From positions 62,001 through 126,000 of the forward strand of contig JARKPO010000046.1 in assembly GCA_029975215.1 (NCBI GenBank): a stretch of 64,000 bases of DNA, read 5' to 3'. The stretch comes from Levilinea sp. GTDB taxonomy: Bacteria; Chloroflexota; Anaerolineae; Anaerolineales; Anaerolineaceae. Under the pieces are notes generated by a model. It saw nothing but the letters and a program-made list of their open reading frames with translations, had not been told where the DNA came from and did not search any database. Position 1 is the first letter of the stretch; each line of letters begins with the position of its first letter. Positions 40,988 to 53,035 of this stretch are shown here, one piece after another. The translations under genes were made by a program, and so were the position numbers.

Positions 40988-42103
40988 TTAATTCATCTTG
41001 ATCATGCGGTCCAACCAGCGGTCGCGCGGGTGGCCGTCGACGGCGGGCTTTTCCTCAACCAGCCGGTGGATCTCGGTGAGGATTTCATCCGGCAGCGGCA
41101 CAATCCCGCCCACACGGCCGTAAAATTCAACCGGGGTGCGCCCTTGCGTGGCTTTGAGCACGTCTTCCAGCATTTGGCCGGTGTTCATTTCCACCACCAG
41201 CATGCCGTCAACCTTCTTGCTCAGTTCTTCATAGACTTTGTAGGGGAAGGGGCTGACGGTGATGGGGCGCAGCAAGCCGACCGGAATGCCTTCGGCCCGC
41301 GCGGCGCGCACCGCGGAGAGGGCTACGCGCCCAGAGGAGCCAAAGCCAGTCACGACGTATTTGGCGTCTTCCATGTAGTATTCTTTGTAGCGGATCTCGT
41401 TGGCTTCCACCTCTTTCCAACGGCGCAGCATGCGCAGGTTGGCTTTTTCTTCTTCCGGAGGGCTGAGGTAGATGGAGCTGAGGAAGCGACGTTCGCGCCC
41501 GCCTTCTGCTCCGCGCACGGCCCATTCGGGGAATTGGGTGGCCAGGGGTTTGAAGGGCGGCAGCTCGGCCGGTTCCATCATCTGACCCAGCGAGCCGTCA
41601 ATCAGCACTACGGCGATGGAGCGGTATTTTTCAGCCAGATCAAAGGCCAGTACGGTCATGTCAATGGCTTCCTGCACATTGGCCGGGGCCAGGGCGATGA
41701 CGTGATAATCGCCGTGCCCGCCGCCGTGCACGATCTGGTTGTAATCCGCTTGGGCCGGGGCAATGTTGCCCAGGCCAGGACCGCCGCGCATGACATCCAC
41801 CAGCACCATGGGCACTTCGGTTCCGGCGATATACGATAAACCTTCCAGCATCAGGCTGATACCCGGGCTGGAAGAAGAGGTCATCACGCGCGCGCCGGTG
41901 CAGGCCGCGCCGTATACCATGTTAATCGCGCCCAGCTCACTTTCGGCTTGCACAAAAGCCCGGCCTTCTTCGGGCATGCGCGCAGAAAGGTATTCCAGCA
42001 GTTCGGTCTGAGGAGTGATGGGATACCCAAAATAAGATGTTAATCCGGCCCGAATGGCCGCTTCGGCGATGGCTACATTGCCTTTAAGCAGTTCGCGTGC
42101 CAT
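40988..42103 (-). CDS. vorB: 2-oxoacid:ferredoxin oxidoreductase, alpha subunit (VorB-like)
   Basis: Protein of 371 residues. [96 protein letters not shown] and GQMMEPAE closely follow the pattern of VorB, the 2-ketoisovalerate enzyme; 2-oxoglutarate forms (KorA) are close relatives, so the substrate is not certain. The ATG with AAGGAGG upstream is used; the 25-codon extension has no RBS. The ferredoxin-alpha-beta-gamma order is that of Vor/Kor operons. Confidence 0.9.
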   Translation of the reverse strand: MARELLKGNVAIAEAAIRAGLTSYFGYPITPQTELLEYLSARMPEEGRAFVQAESELGAINMVYGAACTGARVMTSSSSPGISLMLEGLSYIAGTEVPMVLVDVMRGGPGLGNIAPAQADYNQIVHGGGHGDYHVIALAPANVQEAIDMTVLAFDLAEKYRSIAVVLIDGSLGQMMEPAELPPFKPLATQFPEWAVRGAEGGRERRFLSSIYLSPPEEEKANLRMLRRWKEVEANEIRYKEYYMEDAKYVVTGFGSSGRVALSAVRAARAEGIPVGLLRPITVSPFPYKVYEELSKKVDGMLVVEMNTGQMLEDVLKATQGRTPVEFYGRVGGIVPLPDEILTEIHRLVEEKPAVDGHPRDRWLDRMIKMN

Positions 42104-42113
42104 GCTGGCCTCC

Positions 42114-42353
42114 TTATTGATTGCCCTGAGCTTTGGTGACTTCACGATACACAGTAATGGCTGCTTCGGGGCAGACAATGGTGCAAATGCCGCAGCCCGT
42201 GCACCCCGCTTCGATCATTTCCGCCGGGTGGTACCCCTTGGCGTTTATCCGTTCCGCAGCCAACCCCAGGACATCTTGCGGGCAGGCATCCACGCACAGC
42301 TCGCAGCCTTTGCAATACTTTTCATCGACTTCGATTCGACCCTTTGGGGGCAT
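42114..42353 (-). CDS. ferredoxin-type delta subunit, two 4Fe-4S clusters
   Basis: Protein of 79 residues. Two cluster motifs: [13 protein letters not shown] (about 14-26) and [13 protein letters not shown] (about 51-63). It passes electrons from the oxidoreductase to ferredoxin. AAGGAGG precedes the ATG. First gene of the oxidoreductase operon, with 10 bases to the alpha gene. Confidence 0.94.
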   Translation of the reverse strand: MPPKGRIEVDEKYCKGCELCVDACPQDVLGLAAERINAKGYHPAEMIEAGCTGCGICTIVCPEAAITVYREVTKAQGNQ

Positions 42354-42390
42354 GAGTCCTCCTTACAAACTGACCCTGGAAGATGGATTC

Positions 42391-42469
42391 CCGAGAACCG
42401 GACAATTTCGGTAATATTCTCGGATCATCTTTCATTATGGGTATCTTTTCCGAATCCGCATAGTGTCAA
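42391..42469 (-). promoter_or_regulatory. promoter region and leader hairpin of the oxidoreductase operon
   Basis: On the minus strand TTGACA at 42469-42464 with a poor -10 17-18 bases on; another possible pair is TTGCAG with TATGCG, slightly upstream. Between promoter and ferredoxin gene lies an inverted repeat CCGAGAA...TTCTCGG (42391-42423) with an inner ACCG/CGGT, either an operator or an RNA hairpin. Confidence 0.4.
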
Positions 42470-42552
42470 CCGTCATTGTCTGCAAGCGACTTATCACATC
42501 CTCAAGGCGAGGCTATTTTGGCTCTGACGTGCCGGTTTACCGGGTCTACAGG

Positions 42553-42558
42553 TATAAT
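42553..42558 (+). promoter_or_regulatory. -10 box of the serine dehydratase gene, leaderless geometry
   Basis: TATAAT at 42553-42558; the ATG at 42566 is eight bases further, about where RNA synthesis should start. The -35 (TGCCGG) is poor. Confidence 0.55.
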
Positions 42559-42565
42559 CGGGGGC

Positions 42566-43807
42566 ATGATGGACTCGATTCGGGAACTTTACCGCATTGG
42601 ACACGGCCCCTCCAGCAGCCACACCATGGGGCCGCAGTGGGCCGCCGAGCAGTTTTTGGCGCGCTGCCCCCAGGCACAGACGTTTCGCGTCACCTTGTTT
42701 TCCAGCCTGGCAGCCACCGGCCGCGGGCACATGACCGACGCCGCCATTTTGCAGGCGCTGGCTCCCAGGCCGGTGGAGATGATCTGGCTGCCGGAGGAGA
42801 GCCTGCCGCTGCACCCCAACGGGATGCGCTTTGAGGGGCTTACGGCGGAGGGAACGGTTTTGGACTCGTGGGAGGTGTATTCGGTGGGGGGTGGGGCTTT
42901 GATGGATGCGCAGCATCCTCAGACGCAAAGCTCTGTCTACGACCTGGACACCATGCGCGCCATTCTGAAGTACTGCACGCAAAAAGGCCTCTCCTTTTGG
43001 GAATATGTGGAAGCGCGGGAGGGGCCGGAGATTTGGGACTATTTGCGCCGGGTGTGGGCGGCCATGCAGGATTCCATCCAGCGCGGTCTGCGCACCGAAG
43101 GCGTGCTGCCTGGGGGGCTGGGGGTGGCGCGCAAGGCCTGGGCGCTGCACCGTAAAATGGCCATGATGGGCCAAAATTTTTTGAAAGAGGGCTTTCTGCC
43201 GGCTTATGCGCTGGCGGTGGCCGAGGAGAACGCGGCAGGCGGAGTCATCGTCACCGCCCCCACCTGCGGCTCCAGCGGGGTGCTTCCGGCGGTGCTGCAT
43301 CACCTGGCCGAGAGTCTGCACCTGCACGAAGAAAGCCTGCTGCGCGCCCTGGCCACGGCCGGGCTGGTGGGCAACTTGATCAAGCACAACGCCTCCATTT
43401 CGGGGGCGCGGGTGGGGTGTCAGGGGGAGATCGGGGCAGCCTGCGCGATGGCGGCGGCGGCAGCTACCCAGCTGATGGGCGGCACGCTGCGCCAGATTGA
43501 ATACGCCGCTGAGATGGGCCTGGAACATCACCTGGGGTTGACCTGCGACCCGGTGGACGGCCTGGTTCAGATCCCGTGCATTGAGCGCAATGTCTTTGCG
43601 GCGGCGCGCGCCTTGACCTGCGCCCATTACGCGGGGTATTCGGACGGCAGCCACCGCGTGTCTTTTGACGAGGTAGTGGAAGTCATGGAACAGACCGGCC
43701 ACGATCTGCCCTCGCTGTACCGCGAGACGGCCAACGGCGGCCTGGCCAAGGCTTACCGCTTTCCCCCGCAGGACGGGCAGGGGCTGAATGAGGAGGGTGA
43801 GACGTGA
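42566..43807 (+). CDS. sdaA: L-serine ammonia-lyase, iron-sulfur dependent, single chain
   Basis: Protein of 413 residues, beta and alpha domains fused. IGHGPSSSHTMGP (serine binding, about 12-24) and TGRGHMTDAAILQAL in the first domain; PTCGSSGVLPAVLHHL, GCQGEIGAACAMAAAA and CDPVDGLVQIPCIERN in the second supply the 4Fe-4S cysteines. It turns L-serine into pyruvate and ammonia. No Shine-Dalgarno site precedes the ATG, and the -10 box is right in front, which suggests a leaderless mRNA. Two adjacent ATGs (42566, 42569) are possible starts. Confidence 0.93.
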   Translation: MMDSIRELYRIGHGPSSSHTMGPQWAAEQFLARCPQAQTFRVTLFSSLAATGRGHMTDAAILQALAPRPVEMIWLPEESLPLHPNGMRFEGLTAEGTVLDSWEVYSVGGGALMDAQHPQTQSSVYDLDTMRAILKYCTQKGLSFWEYVEAREGPEIWDYLRRVWAAMQDSIQRGLRTEGVLPGGLGVARKAWALHRKMAMMGQNFLKEGFLPAYALAVAEENAAGGVIVTAPTCGSSGVLPAVLHHLAESLHLHEESLLRALATAGLVGNLIKHNASISGARVGCQGEIGAACAMAAAAATQLMGGTLRQIEYAAEMGLEHHLGLTCDPVDGLVQIPCIERNVFAAARALTCAHYAGYSDGSHRVSFDEVVEVMEQTGHDLPSLYRETANGGLAKAYRFPPQDGQGLNEEGET

Positions 43808-44802
43808 ATTGGGTGTTTTGGGGCAATTCGTTGGCTCAATGGCTGACGGCTTTGGGGCTGTGGGTGGGGGTGAGCGCGGGGCTGTTTTTGCTGCGCTGGC
43901 TGCTGACGCGGCGGGAGTCACCGATGGCTTTTTTGACGGTCCTGGCGCAGCGCACGCGCGGCTATTTCATCCTGGCCGCGGGCGCCTATGCCGCTTCGCT
44001 GGCCCTGCACCTTTCCGCAGCGTGGCGTGAAGGGCTGCGCGTGGGGGCGGTGCTGGCGGCTTTGCTGCAAGTGGGCCTGTGGATTTCGGGCGGGATTCAG
44101 CTGTGGCTTCAGCGCCGCATGCGCGAACAGGCCGAGAAAGACCCCGCCCAGGCCACCAACCTGAACGCGCTGGGCATTTTGCTGAAATCGGGCGTTTGGG
44201 TAGTGGTGGCGGTGCTGATGTTGGATAACCTGCCCAATGTGGAGATCACCACTCTGATCGCCAGCCTGGGTATCACCGGAATTGCCGTGGGCCTGGCGGT
44301 GCAGAACATTTTGAGCGATCTGTTTTCGTCGCTGTCCATCACTCTGGATAAGCCGTTTGTGATCGGCGACGTCATTGCGGTGGGCGAGTTCACCGGCACA
44401 GTGGAGCATATCGGCCTGAAGAGCACACGTCTGCGCGGGCTGCCGGGCGAAGAGGTGATCTTCTCCAATTCAGACTTGCTCAACAGCCGTATCCGCAATT
44501 ATCAAAAGATGGAACGGCGGCGGGTGGGTTTTGAGGTGACCGCTGCCTACACCACCCCTCATGCCGTGCTTCAGCGCATCCCCGAACTGCTGCGTGAATG
44601 TGTGGTGGGGCGGGAACAGGTGACCTTTGCACGCGCGCACCTGAAGTCTCTGGGCGAGTTTGGGGCGGTGTTTGAATGCGTTTACTTTGTGGAGAAGCCA
44701 GAGTACGATTTATTTATGGACATCCAACAGGCGGTGCTGCTGGCCATTTACCAGCGGTTTGAGGCCGAGGGTATCACCCTGGCGCAGCGCATCCGCCCGT
44801 AA
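43804..44802 (+). CDS. MscS-family mechanosensitive channel
   Basis: Protein of 332 residues. Three to four membrane helices in the first 180 residues; the pore helix TLIASLGITGIAVGLAVQNILSDLFSSLSITLDKPFVIGDVI (about 155-196) and the beta domain with GTVEHIGLKSTRLRGLPGEEVIFSN are the MscS signature. It releases ions during osmotic downshock. GTG start overlaps the serine dehydratase stop (GTGA), so the two are coupled, although no functional link is evident. Confidence 0.92.
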   Translation: MNWVFWGNSLAQWLTALGLWVGVSAGLFLLRWLLTRRESPMAFLTVLAQRTRGYFILAAGAYAASLALHLSAAWREGLRVGAVLAALLQVGLWISGGIQLWLQRRMREQAEKDPAQATNLNALGILLKSGVWVVVAVLMLDNLPNVEITTLIASLGITGIAVGLAVQNILSDLFSSLSITLDKPFVIGDVIAVGEFTGTVEHIGLKSTRLRGLPGEEVIFSNSDLLNSRIRNYQKMERRRVGFEVTAAYTTPHAVLQRIPELLRECVVGREQVTFARAHLKSLGEFGAVFECVYFVEKPEYDLFMDIQQAVLLAIYQRFEAEGITLAQRIRP

Positions 44803-44821
44803 ACTGGCGGACGCGGGTTAC

Positions 44822-44850
44822 TTGACCCTGCGGTGCTTTTCGTGTACACT
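44822..44850 (+). promoter_or_regulatory. promoter of a small transcription unit
   Basis: TTGACC at 44822-44827, 17-base spacer, TACACT at 44845-44850. The start would be near 44857, and a strong terminator follows at 45011, so the RNA would be about 155 bases. Confidence 0.7.
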
Positions 44851-44892
44851 GGCCGTATTCCAGTTCTTGAAGAAAGGAGGCACGAAAACCGA

Positions 44893-44958
44893 ATGACAGT
44901 CTTGGTTCAACGCTCTTCGTGTTTGCTGCGCGTGCCTCGGGTGGTTTCCCCGCAATAG
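44893..44958 (+). CDS. 21-residue peptide ORF in a small transcription unit
   Basis: ATG at 44893, TAG at 44956-44958. The peptide begins MTVLVQRSSC and continues LLRVPRVVS. AAAGGAGG at 44873-44880 lies 12 bases upstream, somewhat far. Promoter, RBS, ORF and terminator all fall within 190 bases, between mscS and the RIO kinase. It resembles a leader peptide (the LVQR...LLRV pattern recalls actinobacterial cysteine leader peptides), or the unit may be a small RNA. No function is assigned. Confidence 0.45.
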   Translation: MTVLVQRSSCLLRVPRVVSPQ

Positions 44959-44976
44959 CTGGTTTGCGATGGGTTT

Positions 44977-45011
44977 AAACCGCAGGCGCGCAATTGGCCT
45001 GCGGTTTTTTT
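44977..45011 (+). terminator. intrinsic terminator of the small unit
   Basis: 11-bp stem AAACCGCAGGC (44977-44987) with GCCTGCGGTTT (44997-45007), loop of 9, T run to 45011. If the transcript goes on to the RIO kinase gene, this could be an attenuator. Confidence 0.92.
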
Positions 45012-45074
45012 GATTCTCCCCCTCGGACAGCCGCAGGCAAAGGACATTTTTCAACCGATTCTCTGTAAAAGGGT

Positions 45075-46151
45075 ATGAAAACGAAACCGCAGTCTTACTT
45101 TGATGAAGAATTTGAAGAATTGGTAGACACCTTCGGCCACGTGGCCGGGGTGCACAGCCTGACCGGCCGTCAAAAAGCGAAAAAGCTGCCCGCTGCGCCT
45201 GCCCCAGGTGTGCGCGACCGCGCCGCTCAAGATGCGCTGAGCCGCCTGGGCACGGAGGATGAGAGCCGTGAGAACCTGAACTTTTCTTATCAAGCCTCGC
45301 GGCACGAGGCCGGCTGGCTGCGCGATTCGTTGGGCGAGTTTTTTGAGCACCGCTGGTTTGACGATGTGCTGCGCCTGGTGAAAGGCGGCAAAGAAGCCAA
45401 TGTGTACCTGTGCGCCGCCAACCCCACCAGCGGCGTGCCCTGGCTGGCCGCTAAGGTGTACCGACCGCGGCGGCTGCGCAATTTGCGCAAGGATCACATC
45501 TACCGCGAGGGCCGCACCGATCTAGACTCGAGCGGGCGGGTGATTGAGGACGACGGGCTGCTGCACGCCATGCGTAAGCGCAGCACCCTGGGGTTGGAAT
45601 TGCTGCACGCATCGTGGATTGAACATGAATACCAAACCTTGCTGAAGCTGCACGCTGCCGGAGTCGATTCACCGCGGCCCTTTGCCCGCGGCCACAACGC
45701 CATCCTGATGGGCTACGTGGGCGATGCGGCCGCGGCGGCCCCCACGCTGAACAGCGTGGATTTGCCCCGCCGCCTGGTGCGGCCGCTGTTTGACCGCGTG
45801 GTGCACAACCTGGAAATTATGCTGGCCTGCCGCCGCGTTCACGGCGACCTTTCGGCTTTCAATATTTTGTACTGGGACGAAGCGATCACCCTGATTGATT
45901 TTCCCCAGGCAATTGACCCCGAACAGAACCCTTCGGCCTACGGCATTTTTGTGCGCGATGTGACCCGCATCTGCCAATATTTCGGCGAACAGGGCTTGCG
46001 GGTGGATGCGCGCGTTTTGGCGGGCGATTTGTGGCGCAAGGCAGGCTACCGCCGCGGCCCGCAAGTGGATTTGCGCTACCTGAACGCGGAGGATGCCGCC
46101 GACCGCGGTTTTTGGGAACAGGTACGGCGTGAGGAAGAAAAACCTGGCTAA
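45075..46151 (+). CDS. RIO-type protein kinase
   Basis: Protein of 358 residues. A variable N-terminus of about 90 residues, then RLVKGGKEANVYLCAA (flexible nucleotide loop, about 96-110), AAKVYRPRRLRN (catalytic Lys), EHEYQTLLKLHAAGV, ILMGYVG, the catalytic loop VHGDLSAFNILYW (about 256) and the metal LIDFPQAID (about 275). RIO kinases are atypical Ser/Thr kinases known from ribosome maturation in archaea and eukaryotes; bacterial RIO proteins are poorly studied. No strong RBS precedes the ATG. It stands behind the small transcription unit. Confidence 0.88.
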   Translation: MKTKPQSYFDEEFEELVDTFGHVAGVHSLTGRQKAKKLPAAPAPGVRDRAAQDALSRLGTEDESRENLNFSYQASRHEAGWLRDSLGEFFEHRWFDDVLRLVKGGKEANVYLCAANPTSGVPWLAAKVYRPRRLRNLRKDHIYREGRTDLDSSGRVIEDDGLLHAMRKRSTLGLELLHASWIEHEYQTLLKLHAAGVDSPRPFARGHNAILMGYVGDAAAAAPTLNSVDLPRRLVRPLFDRVVHNLEIMLACRRVHGDLSAFNILYWDEAITLIDFPQAIDPEQNPSAYGIFVRDVTRICQYFGEQGLRVDARVLAGDLWRKAGYRRGPQVDLRYLNAEDAADRGFWEQVRREEEKPG

Positions 46152-46254
46152 GTGGCCAGGGACGAAACAGTCCATGAGGTGGATGAATGTGGGGCTGGGA
46201 TCGGGTATAAAAGGATTATCGGGCAGAACATAAGCAGCTTTTTCCTTTGGTTTT

Positions 46255-46291
46255 CCCCGCCGGTGTTCTGGAGCATCGGCGGGGTTTTTTT
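46255..46291 (+). terminator. intrinsic terminator after the RIO kinase gene
   Basis: Stem CCCCGCCG (46255-46262) with CGGCGGGG (46277-46284), loop of 14, then TTTTTTT (46285-46291). Confidence 0.9.
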
Positions 46292-46311
46292 ATGCCTGTG
46301 GGGCGAGGATA

Positions 46312-46320
46312 TGCTATGAT
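46312..46320 (+). promoter_or_regulatory. extended -10 promoter
   Basis: TGC-TATGAT at 46312-46320, about 35 bases before the membrane protein ATG. Confidence 0.5.
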
Positions 46321-46354
46321 GGATCAGATCAATTTAAATGAGGAGCGTGTATCG

Positions 46355-46869
46355 ATGACATCTAAAGAACGGCAAGGCAATCTTTCGGGCGGGCTGCTGC
46401 TGGTGCTGCTCGGCGTATTTTTCCTCTTATGGCAGCTTTCGCCTGCCTGGTTTACGCGCATTTTTGGGGAGCGCTTCCCCTGGCCGGTGTTTGTGATTGG
46501 CCTGGGAGGCGTTTTTTTGCTGGCGGCCATTTTGGGGCGCAGCGGCGGACTGGCCATTCCCGGCACTATCCTGGCGGGCATCGGCGGCATTCTGTACTAT
46601 CAGAACCTCACTGGCGATTGGGGCAGTTGGGCCTACATCTGGTCGTTGATTCCCAGCTTTGTGGGGTTGGGGATGGTCATCTCCAGCTTTTTAAACGGAG
46701 GTGAAAGGGGCGCGCGCCGGGTGGGGGCCTTCATGTTTGTCATCTCGGTGCTGGCTTTTGTGGTGATCTGGTCGCTGTTTACGGCCAACCTGAACTTTAA
46801 CCTGGTGTGGCCGGCGGTGATGATCCTGGCGGGGCTGGCCTTGTTGGTGCGTTCGCTGATGCGGGGGCG

Positions 46870-46873
<4 letters not shown>
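46355..46873 (+). CDS. four-helix membrane protein, LiaF-TM/DUF5668-like
   Basis: Protein of 172 residues with four or five membrane segments. GGLLLVLLGVFFLLWQL and WPVFVIGLGGVFLLAAIL followed by LVWPAVMILAGLALLVRSLMR recall the repeated half-units of the LiaF transmembrane / DUF5668 group, which includes stress-response modulators; no LiaRS partner is adjacent. The ATG with GAGGAG upstream is used. Its stop overlaps by four bases the stop of the converging hybrid kinase. Confidence 0.7.
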
Positions 46874-51159
<4,286 letters not shown>

Positions 51160-51196
51160 ACGGGTAGTATATCTTGATTTTCCGGCGGATGGTCAA

Positions 51197-51225
51197 TTGG
51201 ACGGGGACGGGATTTCTGCTACAAT
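51197..51225 (+). promoter_or_regulatory. promoter of the TIGR02206 gene
   Basis: TTGGAC at 51197-51202, 17-base spacer, TGC-TACAAT with the -10 at 51220-51225; the start codon is at 51255. Confidence 0.75.
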
Positions 51226-51254
51226 CGTCAAAATCCATTTGTCATAGGTGGCAC

Positions 51255-52010
51255 ATGAACGAATTTTTCGCGTTGGATTATCACGGTGAACCTTTTGAAC
51301 TGTTTGGCACGGCCCATCTGGCGGCCCTGGCGGTGGTCGTTTTGGTGAACGTGTTCATCTTTCTTTTTCGCCGTCGTTTCAGCCCGGCTGGACGCCGCAC
51401 GCTGCGCTATGTGTTGGCGGGGGTGCTGTTGGTGGTGGAATTGAGCTGGCACGGCTGGAACGCGGCCACAGGACAGTGGACGCTGCAAACCATGCTGCCG
51501 CTGCATCTGTGCAGCGCGCTGGTGTGGCTTTCCATTTTCATGCTGATCACGGGCAACCAGAGAATTTACGAGTTTGCCTATCTGCTGGGCATTCCAGGGG
51601 CGCTGCAAGCTCTGCTGACGCCGGACGCGGGGATGTACGGCTTTCCGCATTTTCGCTTTTTTCAGGTGATCCTCAGCCATGGGACGCTGGTAACGGCTGC
51701 CCTGGCCCTCACCTGGGTGGAGGGCTTCCGCCCCACCCTGGCCTCGCTGAAGCGGGTGTTCATCACCGGAAATATCTATCTGGCGGCGGTGTTTGTGTTT
51801 AATTTGCTGATCGGCAGCAACTATCTGTTCATTGCCCACAAACCGGAAACCGCCAGCCTGCTGGACGTGCTGCCGCCCTGGCCGTGGTATATCGCGGTGA
51901 TTGAACTGCTGGGGCTGGTGTTTGTGCTGGTGATGTACACGCCCTTCTTTGTACGCGATCTGCGCGCCCGGCGCAAAACCGTTCAGGCGGCCGGGCTTAG
52001 CTCCAAATAG
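51255..52010 (+). CDS. TIGR02206 (YwaF) family membrane protein
   Basis: Protein of 251 residues with six or seven membrane helices. F.LFGTAHLAALAVV near the start, LQTMLPLHLCSALVWLSIFMLIT (His-rich helix, about 90), and YLLGIPGALQALLTPD then FPHFRFFQVILSHG are the conserved blocks of the family, whose function is unknown. AGGTGG is just upstream of the ATG. The 3' end overlaps the converging alaX gene by 28 bases. Confidence 0.85.
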   Translation: MNEFFALDYHGEPFELFGTAHLAALAVVVLVNVFIFLFRRRFSPAGRRTLRYVLAGVLLVVELSWHGWNAATGQWTLQTMLPLHLCSALVWLSIFMLITGNQRIYEFAYLLGIPGALQALLTPDAGMYGFPHFRFFQVILSHGTLVTAALALTWVEGFRPTLASLKRVFITGNIYLAAVFVFNLLIGSNYLFIAHKPETASLLDVLPPWPWYIAVIELLGLVFVLVMYTPFFVRDLRARRKTVQAAGLSSK

Positions 52011-52711
52011 ATGCGCTTGTTGATCTTGCCCTTGCTTTTGTAATCGGCAATGCGCACCGGGCCAACTTCGGCGGTGCTGCGCACATGGGTGCCGCCGTCG
52101 GCCTGCAGGTCGAGGCCGACCAGTTCCACCGTGCGCACCTCAGGGATGCCGGGGGGCAGCAGGTTGATCTTGGTGCGGATGAGGTCGGGGATTTGGAAAG
52201 CCTCTTCTCGCGGCAGGATTTGCACACGGACGGGGTGAGCGGCGGCCACTTCGGCGTTGACGGCAGCTTCAATCAGGCCGACCAGGTCTTTGCTGAGGGC
52301 TTCGAATTCAAAATCCATGCGTCCCTGCAGGGATTCCATGTCGCCGCCGGTGACCTGAGCGCCGTAATCGCGGAAGACCACGCCGCACAGGATGTGCATG
52401 GCGGTGTGGGTGCGCATCAGGGCGTAGCGGCGCTCCCAATCCAACTCGCCGCGCAGGACGGTTCCCACCGCTGGCAGGGGGCAGTCTGCGCTGAGGATGT
52501 GCAGGGCGCCTTCGGGGCCTTTTTTCACCTTTTCCACGGGTAGTTTTTCGCCGCCTGCCCACAGCCAGCCCTGGTCGCAGGGCTGCCCGCCGCCGCCGGG
52601 GTAGAAGGCGCTTTGATCCAGGAGCACGGCGTGGGCGGCTTCGTCCACCGCGGTGACCGCGGCAGTAAACTCGCGCAGGTAGCTGTCGGTTTGATAGAGG
52701 GGTAGGGTCAT
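51983..52711 (-). CDS. AlaX-type alanyl-tRNA editing protein
   Basis: Protein of 242 residues. The editing core has LDQSAFYPGGGGQPCDQG (about 30-47), the zinc motif RTHTAMHILCGVVF (about 100) and QADGGTHVRSTAEVGPV (about 205). It removes Ser or Gly wrongly charged on tRNA-Ala, acting free in the cytoplasm. The Cys that usually precedes GGTH is Asp here, so zinc binding may differ. The first ATG of the long frame has no RBS; the inner one giving MTLPLYQTDSY is the family start. Confidence 0.9.
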   Translation of the reverse strand: MTLPLYQTDSYLREFTAAVTAVDEAAHAVLLDQSAFYPGGGGQPCDQGWLWAGGEKLPVEKVKKGPEGALHILSADCPLPAVGTVLRGELDWERRYALMRTHTAMHILCGVVFRDYGAQVTGGDMESLQGRMDFEFEALSKDLVGLIEAAVNAEVAAAHPVRVQILPREEAFQIPDLIRTKINLLPPGIPEVRTVELVGLDLQADGGTHVRSTAEVGPVRIADYKSKGKINKRIYLELSPAA

Positions 52712-53035
52712 GGGGGCTCTCTTTCTGAACTTTGTTTTGATTATACCCGCGCTTTCTTTTTTGGCTGAGGGGCGTTTCCGATTGTATAATAAGGGAGGTT
52801 GAACAGCAGGATCTGTCATTCCGGTGCGTTCGATGAAGCCGAAATCAACCTGCGCTGATTTTGCGGTTCATTTACAATGCGTAGAGGCTTTCTTTACCGC
52901 CAAGACGCCAAGGACGCAAAGGTTTTTATCTGAATTTTCCTCGTGCCCCTCGCGGTTCAATCCCCTGCCGCTTTTCAGCGGCCGTGATGACAGGGTTGTT
53001 GCAATCGTAGATCACAGTTAGGACAGCTTACCCGT
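52712..53035. repeat. intergenic region with dispersed repeat
   Basis: No gene seen. TATAAT at about 52785-52790 points rightward. The piece GCGTTCGATGAAG (52826-52838) and the motif ACCGCCAAGACGCCAAGGACGCAAAG (52896-52921) match, directly or as reverse complement, elements at 4460-4636. Confidence 0.5.

Noticed and set aside
42494..43921. Minus-strand frame of 475 codons
   Set aside because: Antisense to sdaA, whose Fe-S and serine-binding motifs are clear.
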